Source of the DNA: Nymphaea colorata
Taxonomy: Eukaryota > Streptophyta > Magnoliopsida > Nymphaeales > Nymphaeaceae
Direction of reading: 5' to 3'
DNA length: 23,053 nucleotides
Assembly (NCBI RefSeq): GCF_008831285.2
Contig: NW_022204820.1
Location: 1 to 23,053 of the forward strand
Shown: piece by piece, positions 1 through 7,585 of the stretch
How positions within the stretch are numbered: the stretch's first letter is position 1
Layout: each line of letters begins with the position of its first letter
Position numbers and translations under genes: made by a program
Notes under the pieces: generated by a model
Database searches by the model: none
Told to the model about the DNA's origin: nothing
The model's input: only the letters and a program-made list of their open reading frames with translations

Positions 1-585
1 CATTCGGCAACGGTGGTATTAAGCACGAAACGCTCTTCGAAAATAGATTCCAAATGATCGTTCTGTTTTCCTCAGTACCACCTTCCTTCTGCATCCCTTC
101 CTTTCTTTCTTCTTTTTCTGGTTTTTGTTTTTGTGTGCTCTCTCACTCTCTTCTTTTGATGCAATGCTGCTGGGAGAGATGGTGTTTCCACCTTTATTAG
201 AAAAGAGTAAAAAACTGTTCAAGAAAACCAAATCAGAAAGAAAGGAAAAGAATCAAGACAAAAAAAAAAATTATTTACAGAGAGCTCCGTCCATGATATA
301 CTCCCCCTGCATGCCCAACATGGTGCATTAAAATTTAAGCACGTACATTAAATTATATCACCAACTACAAAGCATGAGCTATAGCTCTCTTATTAATTTC
401 CATAAGGAGGAAGAGATATATCCAATGAAATACCATCTGGCCATTAATACTATCTTTCATTGCAGTAGAAAATCCTCTACTGCAAAATTGTTGATAAGAT
501 TCACTATGCCTCCTATGGTAATACTCTTTAGTAGTATTTATAGACGTACACATTAAGACTAAATCAGTATAATTACCAACCGGCA
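1..585. other. Intergenic sequence with no recognised gene
   Basis: I see no coding sequence that I can defend here. The short open frames on either strand are low-complexity (pyrimidine-rich or lysine-rich) and resemble no family I know. The only structure I noted is a small perfect inverted repeat: TTGCAGTAGA at 460-469 pairs with TCTACTGCAA at 476-485 across a 6-base loop. It lacks the long stem of a microRNA precursor. This stretch lies downstream, on the minus strand, of the first signal-peptide relic (603-692), so any remaining exons of that gene would be expected here, but I cannot recognise them. Confidence 0.6.
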
Positions 586-602
586 TTGTTGGTCACCGCA
601 GG

Positions 603-692
603 TCACCTTTTTAGCTTGGAAACAAAGACCAGATGTGAGAGATAACAGAGTGACACGAGGAAGATAAGGAGAGAGGGGGAAGTTGGTTATGA
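603..692 (-). pseudogene. Signal-peptide-encoding relic of a secreted-protein gene (copy 1)
   Basis: Read on the minus strand from about 691, this matches the signal-peptide coding segment at 5301-5220. The hydrophobic core is kept, with residues such as LLIFLVSLCYLSHL followed by VSKLKR. The ATG of the other copy is replaced by ATA, one base is inserted near the start, and the frame ends at a TGA (605-603). Nothing expansin-like follows, unlike copy 2. With no start codon and an early stop this is a broken copy. The parent family is inferred from copy 2 only, where the next residues look like a beta-expansin N-terminus. Confidence 0.45.
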
Positions 693-795
693 GCAATGTC
701 TGCTTCTTCCTAGATCAGCACGGCAGAGGGAAGGGGCTGGCGGAAATAGGATAGGTTGATGTGCACACATATGATAAGAAGGAAGATCATATTGG

Positions 796-803
796 TATAT
801 ATA
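796..803 (-). promoter_or_regulatory. TATA box of minus-strand relic, copy 1
   Basis: TATATATA lies about 105 bases upstream, on the minus strand, of the position matching the start codon of copy 2. The same motif at nearly the same spacing is present in the second repeat (5412-5419). Conserved spacing in two diverged copies supports a real core promoter for the ancestral gene. I infer function from position and conservation only. Confidence 0.45.
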
Positions 804-1373
804 GAGAAAATTAAGGCGCTAAGAGCTACAAACGCTTGTGAACAAATATCAGCTGGTATCTTTTCCTTCTCTTCTTGGACGTTCATCTTCATATGGTTTG
901 AATGGAAACAAAGCTTGCTGGAGGCAAAATTGCCTTGTAGAGTTAAGTTTCTTTTATGATGAGCTACGGGCCTACCGCTGGTTTTGATCTATTGTGACAT
1001 CACAGAATAAATCAATAGTTTCTAAAAAGCTTATATTTATATGTAAACGTATATCTAGTAATTACTTTTCTCAGTCCCCAGTAATCTTGAGCTTTTTAGC
1101 TCATTTTCTTCACCTAGTTAAGGATATGAAAGAGAGTTTGATTGAAAAGGGAGGCAAAGGGGGAGATTACTGCTTGGGAGGAGAGAGAACCGGATCCTTT
1201 CCATTTCTTTCACACATAAAAATAGATGGTCTTAATTTCTAAACTAATTTGGAGATTTTTTGTGAAATTCAACATTATCTGTTGTTTCTTATAATAGCAT
1301 TTATATTTTAACTTTTTCAGATATTAAAACCTTTTCTTCTAGAACATTTGATCACACCCATCCTTTTGACAAC

Positions 1374-1479
1374 TTACTGTTCCATGAATCTATTTCAAAA
1401 TTGAAGCATATTCATGAAACACTTGTGATGATATATTATGAATCTTCCTTACTTCTTAAGTAGGTTCATAGGACAGTAA
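1374..1479. mobile_element. Short MITE-like insertion with 18-bp terminal inverted repeats
   Basis: The left end TTACTGTTCCATGAATCT and the reverse complement of the right end, TTACTGTCCTATGAACCT, match at 15 of 18 positions. The flanking octamers, TTGACAAC (1366-1373) and TTGCCAAA (1480-1487), agree at 6 of 8 positions and could be a decayed 8-bp target duplication of the kind hAT elements make. The second direct repeat lacks this segment: its sequence runs directly from the block matching 1368 to the block matching about 1490. The element is far too short to encode a transposase, so if mobile it was moved in trans. Confidence 0.55.
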
Positions 1480-1950
1480 TTGCCAAAGATGATCCAAACA
1501 GACGACCTATATTTTAAATTTTTATTTTAATTGATTTTTTATTTTTGTTTTTTATTTATGTTTTATGTTTGAAATATTTTATACAATTGTAAATAACAGG
1601 CCACTTGGGTAAGGGGTAAGGGATAAAACCCAAACCACTTAAATCTGCGTTAAAAATATTTTAAATAAAATGTTGACCTCTTAATTTATTTATAAACACT
1701 AGTTTTATATAAATCAATGTTTTAGTTCAATTTATTTTTAGTAAAAAAATCTTTTCTACTATGAGAATTTTGATTTTGATGTGATAAAAGTCATTCGGTT
1801 TTTTATCATTAAAAAAATGCTAAAGTAAAAAAAAAAAGTAACTTAATATCTGTTTCTCATCAAATCATTCGTTAGACTGCATAAAAAATATTTAAAATTT
1901 ATTTTAATTGGTTTGATTTTTACTCCTTACCAGTTTTTACCAACTTTCTT

Positions 1951-1983
<33 letters not shown>
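1951..1983. repeat. TA dinucleotide microsatellite
   Basis: A run of alternating T and A spans about 33 bases, interrupted once by a G at 1970. Such tracts are common in plant intergenic DNA and often vary in length between individuals. Confidence 0.9.
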
Positions 1984-2324
1984 TCACTAAAGTGTTGAAT
2001 CGACAAAAGCACTAACTTTGAGTATTGCGGGCAAAGACTCTGTACGGATTTGCCTCTGAAGATTCCATTGGCAAAAGAATTGTCGATATTGCGAGAGTTA
2101 CGAATGGCTAACCTACAGCAGTCAAATAAGTCACCGGTAAACAGAAGCTGCGTTTTAAGTATCATCCAGACAAACCTCTAATCTATGATGATGGGGCGGT
2201 GTGTCCCCTGCTAACAGCACGTGCATCCGCTGGCCCTGACTGGGTAGGCCAGAGGCGCATGGCATAGGGGGACAAGCTGCCATGTGTTTGCTTGGAACAC
2301 CCAAACGGGTCTTAAGCGACGGGA

Positions 2325-2364
2325 TATGCCATACATGCACCTCCTTATGCCATACATGCACCTC
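2325..2364. repeat. Two tandem copies of a 19-base unit
   Basis: The unit TATGCCATACATGCACCTC occurs at 2325-2343 and again, without mismatch, at 2346-2364, separated by CT. Perfect identity suggests a recent local duplication. No function can be read from it. Confidence 0.85.
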
Positions 2365-3120
2365 ATACTACGTGCCATGGAAAAGCATCACAAATAACCT
2401 GTTCCGCCTAAATGGATGCTCCACTTAAATGGACGAAAAGAGGTAAGTTTTAAGAATATTTAAGGAAAACCAAGAAAAAGAATAAAATAGATGTGTAAAT
2501 GATTAGATATATGGAGTCAGTTATATATATGCAACTTATGTTTTGTTTCTCTCATACAAGAAATTCGGTTTGGATAATTGAATCCCATATAATCTCAAAT
2601 GAAGTTTGAGACTAACATGATGTAATCTAAATATTTGAGCAAAAACGATGATGTATGAAAGTTCAAAACATTCAATTCACGTCGAGAGGCTCAAAGACAA
2701 TAAAAAATTGCACCATTTAAGAGAGATTGAGAGAGAGAAAAAGAGAGAATTACGAGTAAAAATAATGAATTGACTTTGTATTTCTATATATGCTTTAGAA
2801 GCAAGGAAAGACATTAGTACTCCAAAATTTAGCTTATTATAATTTTTTTTATATACTTTTAGTTGTCTAAGGCATCGGCTGCTTCGGTTTCACCAGTTTT
2901 TAGTTAACCATCTTCACACAAAGAAACTGATTTTCTAAGATACTTTTCTGTGAAGTCCTCACTTTGTTGTCCTTTTGGAACTCTATCGTACTGTTTTTAA
3001 ACCTGTTTTCTGATTTATTGATTTTCAGTTTTCTGCACTATTTGGAATTTTGCATGCATTGTCTAGGTCACTTTTCATCCTTAGGGTACCCTATCATTGG
3101 GTGTTCCTTCTTTCATATAC

Positions 3121-3497
3121 CGGGGTGTTTGATGAGACCAGAATTGTAGAATTGTAGAATTAAAATTCTCTTTTTTTTATAAAATAAGAATTCAATATCA
3201 AATAAAATAAATTTGATTATAGAATTCTAGGCCCAGGCGTGAATCAAAATTCTGGAATTGTGATTCTGTCTTAGAGGGGTGGGAATATGATTCTAGAATT
3301 TTATAACTTTTTTTTATTTCTAATTGATCAATTTTAGAATTTTAATTCATGTTTTATCAAACAAGCAATTTTCAATTCTAGAATAAAAAAATTCTAAAAT
3401 ATCAAGCACAAAGGAAAACTAGAACTGAAATGACATGGTGAAATTTTGTTTCTAGAATTTTAATTCTAGAAAAAATTCAAGGCCACCAAATGCCCCA
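3121..3497. mobile_element. MITE-like element rich in TTCTAGAATT motifs
   Basis: The left end (GGGGTGTTTGATG, from 3122) resembles the reverse complement of the right end (GGGGCATTTGGTG, ending at 3496). The similarity continues inward on both sides through an AATTAAAATTCT block. Inside are repeated AGAATT and TTCTAGAATT motifs on both strands, so the whole element could fold on itself. GGGGTGTTTGG-type ends are reminiscent of Tourist-like or other MITE families, but I cannot fix a superfamily. No clear target duplication is visible: TATAC precedes it and AGAGT follows. There is no coding capacity. Confidence 0.55.
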
Positions 3498-3861
3498 GAG
3501 TGACCTCACCCATTTTTAGGGCAAACCCAGTTTGTTGACACCATTCTTTAGCATTCCCAAGATCGGGTTTTGATCAGTCACTATATCTGTGGTTGCACGT
3601 AGCGTGATCTCTGTCATGGCCTAGTTGCACACCTTTAATATTCCATTGAGCATTTTGATGCAAGTTAAAGTTATTTTAGTGGGTTGTCTGCATCCCCAAC
3701 ATGGTCCTTTTTCTGCTATACTTTTATTTCCAGTTTTACAGAACACATAATTTTTGCAAATCTGTATGCCCTATATCGTTTAATCCAAGATAAGTTTTTG
3801 TAATCTACCACCTGGAGTTGCTTCACTTATGTGTCTGTAGTTCGAGCTTCATCAAATCCAT

Positions 3862-4492
3862 AGTCAGTATTACCAACTTCAGAACTATTGACACCTTAAC
3901 TATTTCTAAACAGCAGACAGACAGCGGTTTTGGATTCTGTAAACCGAGCTACGTGTTCAAAAGCAGTAGACTAGATTAGATTAGATTATAGTCAGTACCA
4001 GAAATTAGGTGTTCAGACGTCTATCATATTGGTGCAGCGAATGAGGAGCAAAGCAACAATATGCTGCTCTAGTCTCAACCTGTCACTAAAATGTCAGGGT
4101 GTAAGTTTGGAAGCCACTCGATTAAAAGTTTCTCTGAACAACACTAATCAACTGAACTATTTGGTTCCACCTACACCAGTGGAAGAGATTGATGCAGAAC
4201 TCCAGAATAGCAAGATTACCTTCATTGTTGAAGGAACATGCATGTAGAACTTGGACTCTAGGGCCAATTCATTGATTGAGGTACTATACTCATCTATCAT
4301 GTAAGCAGCACCTATTTCTTGCAGAGATCAATAGAAGCAGAAAAGCACCAACATACAGCTGCATGATACGCTTGCTCTAGTTCCATCTAAGTTAGAGACA
4401 TGCATTCCCTTAGATATTTTGAAGCAGATTGGTGGAAGATTAGACATCTTATGCATGTATATACCACAATGAAGAAAATAAAGAAAAAAAAA
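3862..4492 (+). repeat. Left arm of a large imperfect inverted repeat
   Basis: This arm matches the reverse complement of 4643-5128 in the same order. Paired landmarks include: ATTACCAACTTCAGAACTAT (near 3869) with the complement near 5110; the GTGTTCAAAAG block near 3952 with 5035; GTCTATCATATTGG near 4018 with 4965; the ACTTGGACTCTAG block near 4250 with 4850; GATCAAT near 4326 with 4803; and the TTAGATATTTTGAA block near 4410 with 4715. This arm is about 145 bases longer, mainly because of extra sequence around 4090-4190. The matching part of the right arm lies just inside the putative intron of the minus-strand relic, so an inverted duplication of that locus is one explanation. Confidence 0.75.
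4029..4247 (+). other. Unassigned open reading frame inside the left palindrome arm
   Basis: An open frame of about 72 codons starts with GTG at 4029, with ATG at 4038, and ends in TAG. The frame stays open upstream for some 20 codons. The product is not low-complexity and ends in a proline-containing and acidic segment (VPPTPVEEIDAEL), but I recognise no family. The 5' side ends in a splice-acceptor-like TTGGTGCAG, and an internal GTAAGT near 4100 could be a donor, so it may be an old exon. The matching right arm lacks about half of this frame. It could equally be a chance opening. Confidence 0.2.
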
Positions 4493-4642
4493 AGTGGTTT
4501 GATGCCGGTAGAAAAAATTTCTCTTCCATTCAGCTCTAGGAACTTATTTCCTTGGTAAAAAAAATCCATGAACTTTTTGTGTGGATATCAAATGCCCCCT
4601 AAATGCTAAAACTGTAAGGCTTTCACAGAGACCATTATGCAT

Positions 4643-5128
4643 TTTTTCCTTTCTTTCTTCATTGTGGTATATATATATAAGATGTCGAATCTTCCACCAA
4701 TGTGATTCAAAATATCTAAGGGCATGCATGTCCATATAACTTAAGATGGAACTTGAGCTAGCATATCTTGGGGCGACATACTAGTGGTTTTCTGTCTCCA
4801 TTGATCGCTGGAAGAAATCTAACTCAATGAATGAATTGCCACTAGAGTCCAACTTGTATGTGCATGTCCTTCGTCGTGAAGGTAATATGAGATCAAAGAC
4901 AGCCATACAGGTTGAGATCAAAGAAGCTTACTTTTGCTTTTGTTCTCGTTCTCTGCAGCCAATATGATAGACAACTGCACACCCAACTGCTGATACTCTG
5001 CAATCTGATGTAATCCAATCTACTTCTTTTGAACACCTAGTTCGCTTTACAGGATCCAAAAGCAGTCTGCTTTCTGTTCAGAAAGGGTAAGTGTAAATAG
5101 TTCTGAAGTTGGTAATAAACGATGAAAG
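4643..5128 (-). repeat. Right arm of a large imperfect inverted repeat
   Basis: This is the reverse-complement partner of 3862-4492. The innermost parts (4365-4490 against 4643-4767) look closest, at about 85-90% by eye, including the shared ATACCACAATGAAGAAA block. The two arms are separated by about 150 unpaired bases (4493-4642). If transcribed through, the RNA would form a hairpin with arms of roughly 500 bases. The arm begins just beyond the candidate splice donor (5151/5150) of the minus-strand signal-peptide relic. Confidence 0.75.
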
Positions 5129-5150
5129 TTTCTCTGCTGCTTAATCTTAC

Positions 5151-5301
5151 CATAACCTCCTGCTGCCCTGCACCAATAGAACTTCTATACCATGTCGCGC
5201 CTGGCCACCATGGGTGATCTTTTGAGCTTGGAAGCAAAGGCTAGATGTGAGAGATAACAGAGAGACACAAGGAAGATAAAGAGAGAGGAGGAAGTTGCCA
5301 T
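5151..5301 (-). pseudogene. 5' exon relic of a secreted, beta-expansin-like protein (copy 2)
   Basis: The minus-strand ATG at 5301-5299 opens a frame of 38 codons that starts MATSSSLFIF, runs through a hydrophobic core and ends the signal peptide with AFA before SK. It stops at TAG (5185). One frame over, the same DNA reads HPWWPGATWYRSSIGAG. This closely resembles the mature N-terminus of beta-expansins, cell-wall-loosening proteins whose family begins with a W..ATWYG.P.GAG-type segment before GGACGYG. A shortened GGYGK-like remnant and a good donor, ATG|GTAAGA (5151/5150), follow. I infer a first exon broken by a frameshift and a small deletion. The Cys-rich domain, HFD motif and C-terminal domain were not found. 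A TATA box lies 111 bases upstream. The family call rests on one short motif. Confidence 0.45.
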
Positions 5302-6040
5302 GGCTAAGAGCAATGACAGCTTGCTGCTAGATTAATAGCCCTGGAGGGGGAAGGGGACAGGGGAGGAGGATAGGTTAATGTGTACATATATGATACGAAG
5401 GAAGGTATTGGTATATATAGACAAAACGGAGACACTACGCACTTCAAACTCTCTTGAACCAATATCAACTAATACCTTTTCCTTCTTATTTCATCTTCAT
5501 TTTCATATGGTTTTAATGGAAAACAAGCTTATTGGATGTTAAATTACTTTGGATTGTTAAACTTGTTTTGTGACCAGTGATGGGTGGCGTACCACTGCTT
5601 AATTTCCATTTATGGTGAGATTAGATACTAAATCAATAATTTCTTAAATGGTTATATTAGATGTAAACGTATATCAACTAAGTAATTTTCTCATTCCGCA
5701 GTAATGTTTAGTTTCCTGGAACATTTTTTCACCAAGTAAATGAGAGATATGGTTCTCTTATTTTGGAAGGGAGAAGAGATTGAGAAAGGGAGACAAAGCA
5801 GAGGATTACTGGTGGGGAGGAGAGAGTGAGATCCTTTCCTTTTTCTTTCAAATATAAAAATGGATTGTTCTAATTTCTAAGTTAATTTGGTTTGTAAAAT
5901 TCCACCTTTTTAACCTTTTCTTCTAAAACATTTGAACACATCCATCCTTTCGAGACCCAAACAGGCAACCTATATTTAATTTTTAATTTTAACTGCTTTT
6001 ATATGGTTTCTTTTTATTTTTTATTTTCAAACTATTTTCA
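5203..6040 (-). repeat. Direct repeat copy 2: promoter and 5' end of a minus-strand gene
   Basis: This matches 586-1600 in the same orientation and keeps the start codon of the relic gene, its TATA box, the TGTAAACGTATATC block near 5660, the GGATTACTGGTGGGGAGGAG block near 5802 and the AT-rich upstream end. It lacks the roughly 120-base segment at 1369-1489, so it serves as an empty site for the MITE-like insertion there. The upstream side gives way to unrelated sequence before the retrotransposon starts at 6196. Confidence 0.7.
5412..5419 (-). promoter_or_regulatory. TATA box of minus-strand relic, copy 2
   Basis: TATATATA sits 111 bases upstream of the minus-strand ATG at 5301. That leaves room for a start site about 30 bases downstream and a leader of about 80 bases rich in C and T. 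The pyrimidine-rich leader is typical of plant transcripts. The same arrangement occurs in the first repeat. Confidence 0.5.
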
Positions 6041-6460
6041 TCCAATTCACAAGGGATTCACCTAAATCAACAAATCGAGACATTCGCCAATCAGCACCTC
6101 ACTAATTTGGTTCTTGAACTGATTTTTAGTACCATTGGATTACTGGAAGGTGTCCTGAAGAAAGTCTCAGTTAATATTGTGTTTGAATGGGGAGGTGTTA
6201 ACACCCCAAATTTTTCCACATCAAAATTGAAGCAATGTGAAAATTTCACAAAAGAATTGTGAAAATTTGCAATTTCAAAGCCAATTTCGAATCTAAAGAA
6301 CAATTAGATTCAAATCGTGAATTTAACCCGATACACGAATCCCAATGCAGGATTACGAGTCCAAATTCAATTGCAAATGTCATTTGAAATCCAAATCCAA
6401 TTGCAAAATGCAAATTTTGACTTAGATCCAAGAATTGGATCTAATTCAGTCTAAAATGCT

Positions 6461-6491
6461 ACGTGGGACCCACGTGTGGGCCCCACCTAGC
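6461..6491. promoter_or_regulatory. Palindromic GC-rich block with G-box in U3
   Basis: ACGTGGG (6461-6467) and CCCACGT (6469-6475) form a perfect inverted repeat around one base. It overlaps a G-box core CACGTG at 6471-6476 and is followed by a second palindrome, GTGGGCCCCAC. G-boxes bind plant bZIP and bHLH factors. The block is kept intact in the other LTR (CACGTG at 19180-19185). The role in this element is inferred. Confidence 0.45.
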
Positions 6492-6718
6492 CCGTGTGGT
6501 CAAGAGCCCTCCCCAGGGGCCATGCCCCCTCCATGTCAAAAAAAAATAATAAATAAATATTTTCTCTCAAATTAATTGAAGAAAAGTCATTTTCAAGAAG
6601 AAATAAAGGAGAAACCTAGGAAAAGAGAGACATTTATGTCTCTCTCTCTTCTTTAACCAGATCCTCCTTAAAGAAAAAAATCATTTCCAAGGAAGCAATT
6701 ACTAGACTGGTCAAACTC

Positions 6719-7476
6719 ACCTAACCTACTTAATCCAAGTAGGTTTGACCCGGGTGCACTCAAATGTGGTGCCAATTCCAGCTAGGTTCGGTCACAATGG
6801 GCTCAACATAGTCAAAACGTAAGTCTGTCTCATGATCCAATTAATGGACGAAAATAGACTTTGACCGAACCAAACCCACTTTGACTAAACTCAGTCAAAG
6901 TACAATTTAGCTCAATTAAGAGCTTTCTTGACCCAAATTTATCAAATTACCTCAAATAAAGTCAAACTACTTGCAAATGAGCTTTGACTTTGGTCAATTG
7001 GTCGAAATTGATCAATTTGGACAATTTTGCCCTTCTGCGGTCAACTTAAGATTAAAAAGCCTAAAATGGTTTATGAAAGGCAAATAAACATTTGAATTTG
7101 TCAAATGCTTGAATCAAATACCAAATTTAAATTGAATTTCTCAAGTGAAAGTTTGATTCAGTTGAAATCCATTTTCAATCAAGTTTTGGACGAAAATACC
7201 CTTTTCGAACCAAATTTGATAAAATTTTTAAATTTTATTAAAATTTAAATTTAATTATCATAATTCAATGGCATTTGGAGCTTAGTAACTAGGTTTTAAC
7301 CTTATAAGCTCGATTTCAAACAAAAAAAAATAAATAGTACAAAATAAGGGCAAAACCCTGTGTAAGGGCATTTTCGTCCAAAATTTTGGTCAAAATGGTC
7401 ACCTAGGTCTGAACCCAAGTTGACCAAACCTAGCCCAGCCCACCTAGCTCGTGGAAATGGGCTGAGAAATGGTCAA
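6719..7476. promoter_or_regulatory. Cluster of 14 W-box motifs (TTGACC/T) in U3
   Basis: TTGAC followed by C or T, on either strand, starts at 6719, 6755, 6810, 6861, 6881, 6893, 6928, 6960, 6984, 6992, 7039, 7388, 7420 and 7471. With equal base frequencies fewer than one would be expected in this length. The W-box is the binding site of WRKY transcription factors, which respond to pathogens and stress. The cluster lies just upstream of the TATA box, where enhancers act. Most sites are also present in the 3' LTR. Confidence 0.5.
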
Positions 7477-7577
7477 TTAGAGCCTTTAAAGTCTATTTAA
7501 CTCATTTTACAAGTCCCCAAGGTCTTAAGTAAGTTCCCAAGGTGAGTTAAGAAGGTGGTTGAACCCACCTCCTCCTC

Positions 7578-7585
7578 TATATAAA
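7578..7585 (+). promoter_or_regulatory. LTR TATA box, 5' LTR
   Basis: TATATAAA is preceded by a C/T-rich CCTCCTC run and followed by ACCTCCCC, a classic plant core promoter. Transcription would begin about 25-35 bases downstream, near 7610. The motif is identical in the 3' LTR (20280-20287). This is the best candidate for the U3/R boundary region. Confidence 0.7.

Larger units (their letters stand above)
586..1600 (-). repeat. Direct repeat copy 1: promoter and 5' end of a minus-strand gene
   Basis: This stretch matches 5203-6040 in the same orientation over most of its length. Shared blocks include the purine-rich run around 620-690 (compare 5235-5297), TATATATA at 796-803 (compare 5412-5419), the block around 1030-1060 with TGTAAACGTATATC, the purine-rich stretch near 1140-1195, and a T/A-rich upstream block near 1495-1580. 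Identity by eye is roughly 70-80%, with indels. The largest difference is about 120 extra bases here, near 1369-1489. Read on the minus strand, the order is upstream region, TATA box, short leader, signal-peptide coding. That fits a duplicated gene 5' region better than a transposon terminal repeat. Confidence 0.7.
1600..3120. other. AT-rich intergenic stretch with simple repeats
   Basis: I find no gene here. The segment holds poly-A and poly-T runs, a TA microsatellite (1951-1983), a 19-base tandem duplication (2325-2364), and GA-rich runs near 2720-2750. An open frame on the + strand of about 60 codons ends in TAA near 2182, but it matches nothing I know. The pyrimidine-rich stretch near 2960-3060 resembles intron sequence without a nearby exon that I can identify. 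Confidence 0.5.

Noticed and set aside
460-485. Small perfect inverted repeat as a microRNA precursor or terminator
   Set aside because: Ten-base arms are far too short for a plant microRNA stem, and rho-independent terminators do not apply in a plant nuclear genome.
2002-2182. Open + strand segment of about 60 codons ending in TAA, as a possible exon fragment
   Set aside because: It has leucine-rich stretches but no recognisable motif, splice sites or neighbours. Chance is sufficient to explain it.
586-6040. The two direct repeats as LTRs of an older retrotransposon
   Set aside because: They lack TG...CA ends, primer-binding site and polypurine tract, and nothing between them resembles gag or pol. 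The matching TATA-to-signal-peptide spacing on the minus strand fits duplicated gene 5' regions better.
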